34,236 nucleotides of DNA, from the NCBI GenBank assembly GCA_003165005.1, contig PLSB01000059.1, positions 616 through 34,851 on the forward strand, given 5' to 3'. This DNA comes from Acidobacteriaceae bacterium (GTDB lineage Bacteria > Acidobacteriota > Terriglobia > Terriglobales > Acidobacteriaceae). The position numbers and the translations under genes were made by a program. Below are positions 1-6,341 of the stretch, one piece after another (position 1 is the stretch's first letter; every line of letters begins with the position of its first letter). The notes under the pieces were generated by a model. It was not told where the DNA came from, ran no database searches, and worked only from the letters and a program-made list of their open reading frames with translations.

Positions 1-353
1 AGCACGCGCTGCGACTGCTCGGTTTTCTTGAGCAGGTCGGTAATTTGCGACAGTGTGGCCACGCGGGGGACGATCCGCGAGCCGAGCAGGCCGGCGATTT
101 CGTCGAGGATCATCAGGCGCGAGGGGTCGCTGACGGCGATCACCAAGGCGTCGGCAGTGTGCTCGATGGGCACGAAGTTGTAGCGAAACATGAGCTCGAC
201 GGGGACGGTGCGCAGCAGCTCGTGCTGAATCTTGAAGTTCTTGAGGTCGACGAACTCGGCGTGGTAGCGGCGGGCCAGGGACTCGGCCTGGGCGCGGTCG
301 TCGCCGGCGGCGGGCACGGGCGCGGGCATGGGGACAACGTTAGTCTCGGCCAT
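1..353 (-). CDS. PilB/GspE-type secretion ATPase, N-terminal part (runs off left edge)
   Basis: This is the first 117 codons of a type IV pilus assembly or type II secretion ATPase, the cytoplasmic motor that powers pilin or pseudopilin assembly. The visible part matches the N-terminal GspE/PilB regulatory domain: residues about 20-110 carry the pattern of a short helix, FVDLKNF, a VPVELMFRYNFVPI strand/helix, then DALVIAVSDPSRLMILDEI and a QITDLLKK-type end. The Walker motifs lie outside the window. The ATG at 353 is preceded by AAGGAGAT at good spacing, which decides the start. It lies downstream of and on the same strand as a PilC/GspF gene, so the two are probably co-transcribed. The leader carries a duplicated start region (338-455). 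PilB and GspE cannot be told apart from this fragment. Confidence 0.85.
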   Translation of the reverse strand, partial: MAETNVVPMPAPVPAAGDDRAQAESLARRYHAEFVDLKNFKIQHELLRTVPVELMFRYNFVPIEHTADALVIAVSDPSRLMILDEIAGLLGSRIVPRVATLSQITDLLKKTEQSQRV

Positions 354-441
354 TCGCCGGATCTCCTTTCGTGGTATTCCACCCTTTCGCAAAGAACGCG
401 AAAGGATGGGGCACGGGGCTCAGGGCGTTAGTCGCGGCCAT
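340..441 (-). other. Vestigial 33-codon reading frame with its own start signal, ahead of the ATPase gene
   Basis: An ATG at 441 sits 8 nt after a TAGGAGG that overlaps the pilC-like stop codon. It opens a 33-codon frame ending in TAA at 340-342, 14 nt inside the start of the ATPase gene. The first five codons (MAATN) are nearly those of the ATPase (MAETN), because the start region is duplicated. It may be the original ATPase start left out of frame after insertion of the hairpin at 379-419, or a leader peptide giving coupled translation. No function is claimed. Confidence 0.4.
379..419. repeat. Family A palindromic element, copy 1
   Basis: An imperfect palindrome with 8-bp arms CCTTTCGC (383-390) and GCGAAAGG (398-405) around the loop AAAGAAC, inside the conserved flanks CCACC and ATGGGGCACGG. 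A second copy at 4460-4501 has the same loop and flanks but a longer, compensated stem. Confidence 0.8.
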
Positions 442-453
442 TCGGCGAACCTC

Positions 454-1647
454 CTACATTGCGTTCGACTGCCCGAGCGAAAAGATGGGCAGGTAGAGCG
501 AGATCAGGATAAAGACCACAACGACGCCCATGACAATGAGGATCGCGGGCTCGATCAAGGCCAGAGCGGCGGCCAGAGCCGTGGCCACGTCTTCCTCGAA
601 GAATTCGGACAAGGAGTTGAGCATCTGCGGGAGCGCGCCGGTTTGCTCGCCGACGGTGATCATCTCCGTGGCCAGGCCGGGAAAGACGCCGGTTTTGGCG
701 AGGGAATCGGCGAGACTCTTGCCCTCGCGCACGGTGACAATGGAAGCCACGATGGCGCGGGAGACGCGGCGCGAAGAGATGGAGCGCGCGGCGGTTTCCA
801 GCGACGGCACCAGCGGCAAGCCGCCGGTGAGCAGCGTGGAGAGGGTACGCGCGAAGAGGGCCACCTGGTACTTGAGCCAGATTCTGCCGAAGACAGGAAG
901 GCGCACGCGCACGCTATCGGCAAAGTCTTTGCCGCCCTCGGTGAGGAAGAAGCGATAGAGGGTGTAGCCGGCGGCGGCGGCGATGAGCACCTGGTAGAGG
1001 ATGGTGTGCTGCATCCACTTGCCGAAGCTGAGCAGAACCAGAGTGAGCGTGGGGAGCTTGTTGCCGAGCTGGTCGTAGAGCTGAGCGAACTGCGGCACCA
1101 CCACCGTGAACATGAAGATGAGCAGGGCGCAGACCAGCGTGAGCAGCACGGTGGGATAGATGAGCGAGCCGATGAGCTTTTTGCGCAGGGCGAGCGCGAC
1201 CTTCTGGAAGCCCACGTAGCGGTCGAGAACTTCAGGCAGGTTGCCGGAGCGCTCGCCGGCCAGAATCGTGGTGGTGTACATGAGCGGGAAACCGCTTTGC
1301 GCTTCGAAGGCGGCGGAGAGCTCCTGGCCGGTTTTGACGCGCGCGGCGACGTCTTCGAGCTGTCCGGCGAAGATGGCGTTCTTCTGGATCTTGCCGAGCA
1401 TCTGGAGCGAGCCGAGGATGGGCAGGCCGGCGCGGATGAGGGTGAGGAACTGCGAATTGAAGATGAGGAAGGGCTCCAGCTTGACCTTGCGGCGGCTGCG
1501 GCCGATGACGCCGCGGGCGCGCACCGAAAAGACGTGGTAGCCCGCGTGGATGAAGCGGGCGCGCAGCTCCTCGGCCGTGGCCGCGGTCTGCACCTGCTCC
1601 TGTACGCGGCCGCGCTCATCGGCCAGCTTGATTACGAACTCTGCCAT
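454..1647 (-). CDS. PilC/GspF-family inner-membrane protein of a type IV pilus or type II secretion system
   Basis: A polytopic inner-membrane platform protein that links the assembly ATPase to the pilus or pseudopilus. At 397 residues it has the normal family length. It shows two T2SF repeats (about residues 60-185 and 265-385), each followed by hydrophobic segments: the IYPTVLLTLVCALLIFMF stretch, a segment near residue 215, and a strongly hydrophobic C-terminal segment ending about 10 residues before the stop. Family-typical words include FLTLIRAGLPI, LAGERSGNLPEVL and MITVGEQTGALPQML. The start at 1647 (MAEFVIKL) fits family alignments; an in-frame start at 1680 adds 11 poorly conserved residues, and neither has a clear Shine-Dalgarno. 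The ATPase gene follows on the same strand, so the order here is F-type before E-type. Confidence 0.92.
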   Translation of the reverse strand: MAEFVIKLADERGRVQEQVQTAATAEELRARFIHAGYHVFSVRARGVIGRSRRKVKLEPFLIFNSQFLTLIRAGLPILGSLQMLGKIQKNAIFAGQLEDVAARVKTGQELSAAFEAQSGFPLMYTTTILAGERSGNLPEVLDRYVGFQKVALALRKKLIGSLIYPTVLLTLVCALLIFMFTVVVPQFAQLYDQLGNKLPTLTLVLLSFGKWMQHTILYQVLIAAAAGYTLYRFFLTEGGKDFADSVRVRLPVFGRIWLKYQVALFARTLSTLLTGGLPLVPSLETAARSISSRRVSRAIVASIVTVREGKSLADSLAKTGVFPGLATEMITVGEQTGALPQMLNSLSEFFEEDVATALAAALALIEPAILIVMGVVVVFILISLYLPIFSLGQSNAM

Positions 1648-1812
1648 AGCAAGTTTTTGCCGGGTGCGCGCTTCACACACAGCCGGAAAGTTCTCGAAAA
1701 GTGGTTCCTCATCAAGGGTAACAGTCTTGACTCATGAAATAGACGAAGCGAAGGCGCTGGACGTTCGAGGAGGTTCTACCCCGAAGCCCGCCGGCGGCGT
1801 TAGGATGCTGGG

Positions 1813-2097
1813 ATGCAATGGTTCGCGGGTCACCTCAGTTTGCTGGCGGGCATCCTGGCGGATTGTCTGACGTTTGCCGGGGGCCTGCTCCTGGCTCGTG
1901 ACGGGTTTCAGCGGCTGAAAGACTTTTACGAAAGCGAGATGGATGCGCGTTTTCGCGAGCACTTCCCGGATCTGAACCTGGTGAATGAACAAGAGCGGCA
2001 GGCCAGGGTGTCCGAGCGGTGGGCGGTGCGAGGGCTTCTCCTGGTGGCGGCGGGATTCGTACTCGAGATCGCCGCCCGCTGCCTGGAGACGGGGTAG
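1813..2097 (+). CDS. Small hypothetical membrane protein
   Basis: A 94-residue protein that I do not recognise. It has a hydrophobic segment at about residues 5-27 and a second at about 69-87, with a charged central part (residues about 33-67, rich in E, R and D), suggesting a membrane hairpin with a soluble loop. AGGA lies about 10 nt before the ATG. It is divergent from the PilC-like gene, with 165 bp between the two starts, and ends just upstream of the inverted repeat and promoter of the AbrB-like gene. Coding status rests on length, hydropathy pattern and the lack of a better frame. Confidence 0.55.
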   Translation: MQWFAGHLSLLAGILADCLTFAGGLLLARDGFQRLKDFYESEMDARFREHFPDLNLVNEQERQARVSERWAVRGLLLVAAGFVLEIAARCLETG

Positions 2098-2104
2098 GAT
2101 CGGC

Positions 2105-2137
2105 GGATTGGCGGAAAATCCGCCAATCCGGTATACT
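2105..2137 (+). promoter_or_regulatory. Candidate promoter with operator-like inverted repeat for the AbrB-like/RelE-like pair
   Basis: A perfect 11-bp inverted repeat, GGATTGGCGGA (2105-2115) and TCCGCCAATCC (2119-2129) with loop AAA, is followed two bases later by a TATACT -10-like hexamer (2132-2137). The repeat covers the -35 position. No T-run follows, so a terminator for the upstream gene is less likely than an operator. Type II toxin-antitoxin promoters are commonly autorepressed at such palindromes; that it works so here is inference. Confidence 0.6.
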
Positions 2138-2205
2138 ATCCCTGCGGTAAAAAGACGGCAAGACTCATTCACGAAAACGGAGAGGAAAGGAGGCCGCGGA
2201 TTCAG

Positions 2206-2598
2206 ATGACCCTAGCTACATTCAAGCTGCCCATCGGGAACAAGTGCCAGGTAACCATCCCCAAGAAATGCATGGGGCTGCTGTCGCTCGACGTGGGCGA
2301 CGACCTGCTGCTGGAGGTGAAGGGCGACCATGCGATTCTGCATCCCGCGGTGAGTGTTCCGCGGCGCGAACTGCCCGAAGAGCTTTGGAAGAAATTCGAG
2401 GCGAGGCGCGGCCCCAAGCCAACGGATATTCCCCTGAAGACACTGCTCAAAGAGATCGGCTACAGGCCCAAGTCCAAGGGGCGGAATGCCCAGCCGGCGC
2501 GAGTCAGCGCGGCGCGCGGGAAAGCGTCGGGGGTGAGCCGCACGCGGGTTCGAGCTAGCGGCGCGATGCCTGCCGCTGCCGCAGAGTCGGGAGCTTGA
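2206..2598 (+). CDS. AbrB/MazE/SpoVT-like DNA-binding protein, putative antitoxin
   Basis: A 130-residue protein whose first about 48 residues fit the swapped-hairpin AbrB fold: KLPIGNKCQVTIPKK, then DVGDDLLLEVKGDHAILHP. This fold occurs in transition-state regulators and in antitoxins. Residues about 50-90 form a charged region that could bind a partner, and the last about 40 residues are a low-complexity Ala/Arg/Ser tail. A strong Shine-Dalgarno (AGGAAAGGAGG) precedes the ATG. A RelE-like gene starts 54 bp downstream on the same strand, the usual antitoxin-first order. The operator-like repeat upstream supports self-regulation. It could instead be a stand-alone regulator. Confidence 0.72.
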   Translation: MTLATFKLPIGNKCQVTIPKKCMGLLSLDVGDDLLLEVKGDHAILHPAVSVPRRELPEELWKKFEARRGPKPTDIPLKTLLKEIGYRPKSKGRNAQPARVSAARGKASGVSRTRVRASGAMPAAAAESGA

Positions 2599-2652
2599 GG
2601 GGCTGTTCGGCTCCGCATGGAGGCAAGACTCTGCCGTGCTAGGATGGCTGGC

Positions 2653-2949
2653 ATGGCCCGCGACCTGTGCCTCATCGACGCCGATTCCGCGGTGAAGCGC
2701 GACATTCTGGAATGCAGCGCCGAGGTTCGCCGGGAGATTGGCGGCTTCCTTGAGAGTCTGCAGGGGGACCCGCTTCCAAGGGAACGCAAGCCGATGGGCA
2801 AAGGAGCCTTCTACCTTCAGTTGCCCTGCGGAATCTTTGTAGGCTGGGAGATTGTAGGGGACCTCTTCCACCTTGTTCTGCATGGGCCGGACGACACCTG
2901 CCTGGTGCGCATTCTGGGTGTGGGCTGGGAAAGCCCGGTTGCGTTGTAA
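2653..2949 (+). CDS. RelE/ParE-superfamily-like protein, putative toxin
   Basis: A 98-residue protein with the size and secondary-structure order of RelE/ParE toxins: two N-terminal helices (SAVKRDILECSAEVRREIGGFLESL), a DPLPRERKPMGKGAFYLQL segment resembling the family's 'basic turn then strand' pattern, then strands FVGWEIVG, FHLVLHG and VRILGVGW. RelE members are ribosome-dependent mRNA interferases and ParE members poison gyrase; no catalytic set can be assigned here. I chose the ATG at 2653 because AGGA sits 8 nt upstream; ORF extensions to 2617 lack such a site. It is paired with the AbrB-like gene. A degenerate or non-toxin family member remains possible. Confidence 0.6.
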   Translation: MARDLCLIDADSAVKRDILECSAEVRREIGGFLESLQGDPLPRERKPMGKGAFYLQLPCGIFVGWEIVGDLFHLVLHGPDDTCLVRILGVGWESPVAL

Positions 2950-3015
2950 GGCCGCGCGGAGAGAGCCCTGATTTTGAACTCATCTCATCGATCCATAGCA
3001 AGGGGGGCCGTTTTC

Positions 3016-4428
3016 ATGCAACGAGCCGGCGGACTCGCGGGAAACTTTTTGGCACGGACAGGGAGTGCGCACGGATTGCGCCGGCGCTGGCGGTGGGCGG
3101 CGGGGCTTCTAGTGCTGGCGGCGGTGGGCGCGGCGCTGATTCCGGCGGGTCTGGTTCCGGTACTGAGCGGACGGCGGCAGGCCACGGTTGCGATTCCTTA
3201 TCCGCACGACCTCGGGCAGGTGAGTTTTGCCGTGGCGGGGGATGTGATTCCGCATGAGCCGGTGAGGGCTGCGGCCAAGGCGGAGGGCGGCGGCGAGCCG
3301 GGATGGGCGGCGCTGTTTGCCGATGTGGCCGACGTCTTTGAGGGCGCGGATTTCGGATTTGTGAATCTGGAGACGCCGGTGGCGCCCGAGCACTCGAAGG
3401 GGACCAAGGCTTTCCTCTTCGACGGGCCGGTGGAGCTGCCGCAGGCGCTGAAGGCGAGCGGGATCAAGATTATTTCGTTTGCCAACAACCACGTGATGGA
3501 CCAGGGGTGGGCGGGGTTTGCGGAGAGCCGCGAGCACCTGAAAGACGCGGGGCTGCTGTTTGCGGGAACGAGCGACAACGCGGCAACGGCGTGGCAGCCG
3601 GTGATTACCGAGGCTAACGGCATCAAGGTAGGCTGGCTGGGCATGACGCGCTGGCTCAACGGCAACCGCAATCCCGAGAAGGACGACCAGCCGCACGTGA
3701 ATTTTTATCCCTATCCGGGCGAGGCCAACGGCGCGCCGGGAGCGGACGAGGCCACCGTGCTTGCGGCGGTGAAGGCCGCGCGGGCGCAGTGCGATCTGCT
3801 GGTGATTTCGGTGCATTGGGGCATTGAGTACGCGACCGCGCCACGGACGGAGGACGTGGACCTGGCGCACAAGATGCTGGAGGCCGGAGCGACGGTGATA
3901 GTGGGCGCGCATCCGCATGTTTTGCAGCCGATGGAGACCTACAAGACGCAGGATGGGCGCGACACGGTGATTTTTTATTCGCTGGGGAATTTTCTGTCGA
4001 ATCAGTCGCGGAGTTATGTGGATGGGCTGAATCCGGACTCGAATGGCGATCCACGGGACGAAATGATCGGATTATTTGCGGCGGTGAAGCGGGATTACGG
4101 GCCGGCGGGCGTGCGCGTGGAGTTGGGGCACGTGGGCATGTTGCCGGTGTGGGAGGACAACAACCGGAACGCGATGGCTGCGGGGCGCGAAAAGAAGCCT
4201 GCGATCAGGCCGGTGCTGATTGACCGCGAGATTCCGCCCCTCGATGCGCGGCTGGATGAGCTGAACAAAAAGGCGGCGGGAACCGCGGGGCTGACGGGCG
4301 ACGAAAAGAAGGAGTTTATCGAAGTGACGAAGCGGCTGAAGCTGTTGATGGACCGGCGGGCGCAGATTCTGGGGCGCGTGGGGGACGATTATGTGGTGGC
4401 GCCGCCGAAATTGGCGGTAAAACCATAA
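3016..4428 (+). CDS. CapA-family metallophosphatase-like protein (poly-gamma-glutamate/capsule type), membrane-anchored
   Basis: A 470-residue protein with a basic N-terminus and one membrane segment (about residues 27-50), then a periplasmic CapA (PGA_cap) domain. Visible family motifs are AVAGDVIPH (about 72-80), VNLETP (116-121), FANNHVMDQG (155-164), VISVHWGIEY (263-272), GAHPHV (297-302) and YSLGNFLSNQ (321-330), which form the calcineurin-like metal site and fold. CapA proteins act in capsule or poly-gamma-glutamate attachment in Firmicutes; in other bacteria the substrate is often unknown. The ATG at 3016 has a GGGGGG/AGG-type ribosome site 9 nt upstream; a TTG at 2974 is the alternative. 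No PGA synthase genes are adjacent. Confidence 0.88.
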   Translation: MQRAGGLAGNFLARTGSAHGLRRRWRWAAGLLVLAAVGAALIPAGLVPVLSGRRQATVAIPYPHDLGQVSFAVAGDVIPHEPVRAAAKAEGGGEPGWAALFADVADVFEGADFGFVNLETPVAPEHSKGTKAFLFDGPVELPQALKASGIKIISFANNHVMDQGWAGFAESREHLKDAGLLFAGTSDNAATAWQPVITEANGIKVGWLGMTRWLNGNRNPEKDDQPHVNFYPYPGEANGAPGADEATVLAAVKAARAQCDLLVISVHWGIEYATAPRTEDVDLAHKMLEAGATVIVGAHPHVLQPMETYKTQDGRDTVIFYSLGNFLSNQSRSYVDGLNPDSNGDPRDEMIGLFAAVKRDYGPAGVRVELGHVGMLPVWEDNNRNAMAAGREKKPAIRPVLIDREIPPLDARLDELNKKAAGTAGLTGDEKKEFIEVTKRLKLLMDRRAQILGRVGDDYVVAPPKLAVKP

Positions 4429-4459
4429 TGATCCGTCCCTTGATAGGCGGGTTGCTCTC

Positions 4460-4501
4460 CCACCCTTTTCCGCAAAGAACGCGGAAAAGGATGGGGCACG
4501 G
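4460..4501. repeat. Family A palindromic element, copy 2
   Basis: Arms CCTTTTCCGC (4464-4473) and GCGGAAAAGG (4481-4490) pair perfectly around the loop AAAGAAC, with the flanks CCCACC and ATGGGGCACGG shared with the copy at 379-419. It lies 32 bp after the CapA-like stop codon. It could form a hairpin at the mRNA end, but has no T-run. Confidence 0.8.
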
Positions 4502-4547
4502 CGACAGGGGTTTAGGGCCGGATTCATAGGCGACACGAGCCGAGACC

Positions 4548-5102
4548 ATGCAGAGGCAGGGAACCAGGAGCGCGGAGAGACCACCGTCCACAGCGTTGGG
4601 CGCGGTGCTGGGTGTGGCGGTGATTCCCCTGCTGGCTATGGGCGCGTGTCTGGCGATTCCCTACACGGTGGGCGCGCGATGGCTGCGGATGCATCGCGAA
4701 CATAAGCTGCGGTTGCTGATGAAGTCGCGGGGAAGGCTGATCGCGTGGCCGGAGTTTGTGCGCGCGATGCATGAGCGAGGCGGCACGTGCCTCGAGGAGA
4801 AGTTCTCGCCCAAGGGCCCGGTGCGGTTCTGGTGGACGCCTGAAGATGTGCAACGGGAATCGCCGCACGAGATCATCGACTGGTTCACGATGCGCAAGGG
4901 CCGGCAGTATGTGCCCTTTGTGCACTGGTGCCGCGCGCGGTATACCAGCGCCGACGGCGGCAGCGCGGTGCTGGTAGATGCGCCGCTGGCGCCGCGGCGG
5001 GAGATTTACGCCTTGTGGTCGGAGTGCCGGTCGGATGCGGCGAAGGCAAAGTGGATCGAAGTGGCTCCGCCGGAGATTCTGCCGCACAAGCCGGGGGAGT
5101 GA
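4548..5102 (+). CDS. Hypothetical single-pass membrane protein
   Basis: A 184-residue protein I do not recognise. Residues about 15-42 are hydrophobic (ALGAVLGVAVIPLLAMGACL and on), followed by a basic stop-transfer stretch (RWLRMHREHKLR). The soluble remainder is rich in Trp, Arg and Glu, with WPEFVRAMHERGG, FWWTPEDV and IIDWFTMRKGRQYVPFVHWC, and looks like a compact domain. The Shine-Dalgarno is weak. It follows the CapA-like gene by 119 bp, with the family A hairpin in between, and converges on the EamA transporter gene. Codon choice matches neighbouring genes. Confidence 0.65.
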   Translation: MQRQGTRSAERPPSTALGAVLGVAVIPLLAMGACLAIPYTVGARWLRMHREHKLRLLMKSRGRLIAWPEFVRAMHERGGTCLEEKFSPKGPVRFWWTPEDVQRESPHEIIDWFTMRKGRQYVPFVHWCRARYTSADGGSAVLVDAPLAPRREIYALWSECRSDAAKAKWIEVAPPEILPHKPGE

Positions 5103-5111
5103 AGGGGACAG

Positions 5112-5210
5112 CGAGTCAGCGGGTTAGCGAGTTGGCAAGTTGGCGAGTTGGCCAGTTTGCGAATCAAACCTGCTTTATTGCTAACACCGCTAGCTCCGCT
5201 AACGACGCTG
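5112..5210. repeat. Short tandem word array with partly inverted partner (8- and 9-bp units)
   Basis: Positions 5121-5160 hold five octamers of the form NAGTTGGC (GGGTTAGC, GAGTTGGC, AAGTTGGC, GAGTTGGC, CAGTTTGC). Positions 5180-5206 hold three nonamers starting GCTA (GCTAACACC, GCTAGCTCC, GCTAACGAC). GTTAGC on the left and GCTAAC on the right are inverted relative to each other. The arrays fill the gap between two convergent genes. Confidence 0.7.
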
Positions 5211-5214
5211 TTCT

Positions 5215-6177
5215 TTACTCCAAGATTACGGCCGGTTCCGTTTCGTGGCCGCGCGTGGTAAGGGTGATGGCTGCGCCGAGGATCAGCGCGCCGCCCAGCC
5301 ATGCGTAGGGGCCGAGGCGCTCGCCCAGCAGTTCCACGCCGAGGATGGAACCGAGGGCCGGCTCGATGTTGAGGAAGACGCCGGCGCGCGAGGTTGGCAC
5401 GTGATGGATGCCCCAGTTCCACAAAAGGGTGGTCGTCGCCGTGCACAGCAGGCCGCTGATGGCCAGGGCAATCCAGGCCGTCAGGCTGACGTGGGCGAGC
5501 GGCAGGGGCTCGATCTTCTGGTGGGTCACGGGCTTGAGCAGCCAGGAGCCGAGATTCCAGGCCACCAGCATCAACGTGCCGGAATAAATGGTGTATGCGG
5601 TGACGACCGGCGGGCTGTGCGTCTGCATCAATTTTTTGGAGAGCAGAATCCAGGCCAGGGCGACGAGGAGCGACGCAATCACCAGCAGATCGCCCAGGAG
5701 CGAGGGGGTTTCGCGGCCGGTGGTGGCGCGGTCGCCGCCCAGAACCACCATGGCCGCGCCGGCCGTGGAGGCGCACAAGGCCAGCCAGCCGATCCGGTCG
5801 AGCCGCTCGCCGGCAAAGATGGCGGCCGCCGCGGCCAGCAGCACCGGCATGGCGCCCACCATGAGAGAAGCGTGGCTCACCGTGGTCAGCACCAAGCCGT
5901 GAAACTGCAAAAGGAACTGGATAGGAATGCCGAAGGCCGCGGTCAGCAGCATGGTGCGCCACTCGCCGGCGGTCAGGCGCGCGCGGCGGCCGAGCATCAC
6001 GGGCGCCATGCCCAGGCAGGCAAAGAGAAAACGGTAGAGCACCATGTGCTCCACGTTCATCTCGTCGAGCGCGAGCCTGCCCCAGTAGAAGCCTGTGCCC
6101 CAGAGGGTTCCGGCCAGCGCGCATGCGCCGTAGCCCAAAAACCTGATCTGCCCGCTCGCCGAACCTTGTGCTGCCAT
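5215..6177 (-). CDS. EamA/DMT-family transporter, 10 transmembrane helices
   Basis: A 320-residue inner-membrane protein with two EamA repeats (about residues 11-145 and 165-305), the standard drug/metabolite-transporter layout. Visible features are the opening helix with GTLWGTGFYWGRLAL, RFLFACLGMAPVML, the HASLMVGAMPVLLAAAAAIFAGE segment typical of helices 3-4, and the second-repeat signature TSRAGVFLNIEPALGSILG followed by GERLGPYAWLGGALILGA. Substrates in this family range from amino acids to purines and cannot be predicted. The start at 6177 (MAAQGSASG) begins just before the first helix; longer in-frame starts add low-complexity sequence. It is divergent from the secreted protein gene at 6342. 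Confidence 0.88.
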   Translation of the reverse strand: MAAQGSASGQIRFLGYGACALAGTLWGTGFYWGRLALDEMNVEHMVLYRFLFACLGMAPVMLGRRARLTAGEWRTMLLTAAFGIPIQFLLQFHGLVLTTVSHASLMVGAMPVLLAAAAAIFAGERLDRIGWLALCASTAGAAMVVLGGDRATTGRETPSLLGDLLVIASLLVALAWILLSKKLMQTHSPPVVTAYTIYSGTLMLVAWNLGSWLLKPVTHQKIEPLPLAHVSLTAWIALAISGLLCTATTTLLWNWGIHHVPTSRAGVFLNIEPALGSILGVELLGERLGPYAWLGGALILGAAITLTTRGHETEPAVILE

Positions 6178-6341
6178 TCTTTTTCTACTGTCGCACATGC
6201 GGCCGCGCGCGGGTTTCGCCCGGCACACGCGGCCGTGAGATGAGACGCGCGCTTTCGGCGCAGAGGCGGAATCGGCGAGAATACTGTTCGGTGGCGAAGG
6301 TGCAGGGAATCGTGAGGGCGATTGAGCGGTTGTGGAGGCCC

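Larger units (their letters stand above)
338..455. repeat. 30-bp direct repeat flanking an inserted hairpin element
   Basis: Positions 338-367 and 426-455 are direct repeats, 26 of 30 bases identical by eye, offset by 88 bp. On the minus strand each contains a Shine-Dalgarno sequence, an ATG and the codons for MAxTN. The hairpin element at 379-419 lies between them. The layout looks like an insertion accompanied by duplication of the translation start region. Confidence 0.7.

Noticed and set aside
328-1737. 469-codon plus-strand frame opposite the PilC-like gene
   Set aside because: Antisense shadow; the product is rich in E, G, H and R without hydrophobic segments or motifs, while the minus-strand frame is a full PilC/GspF protein.
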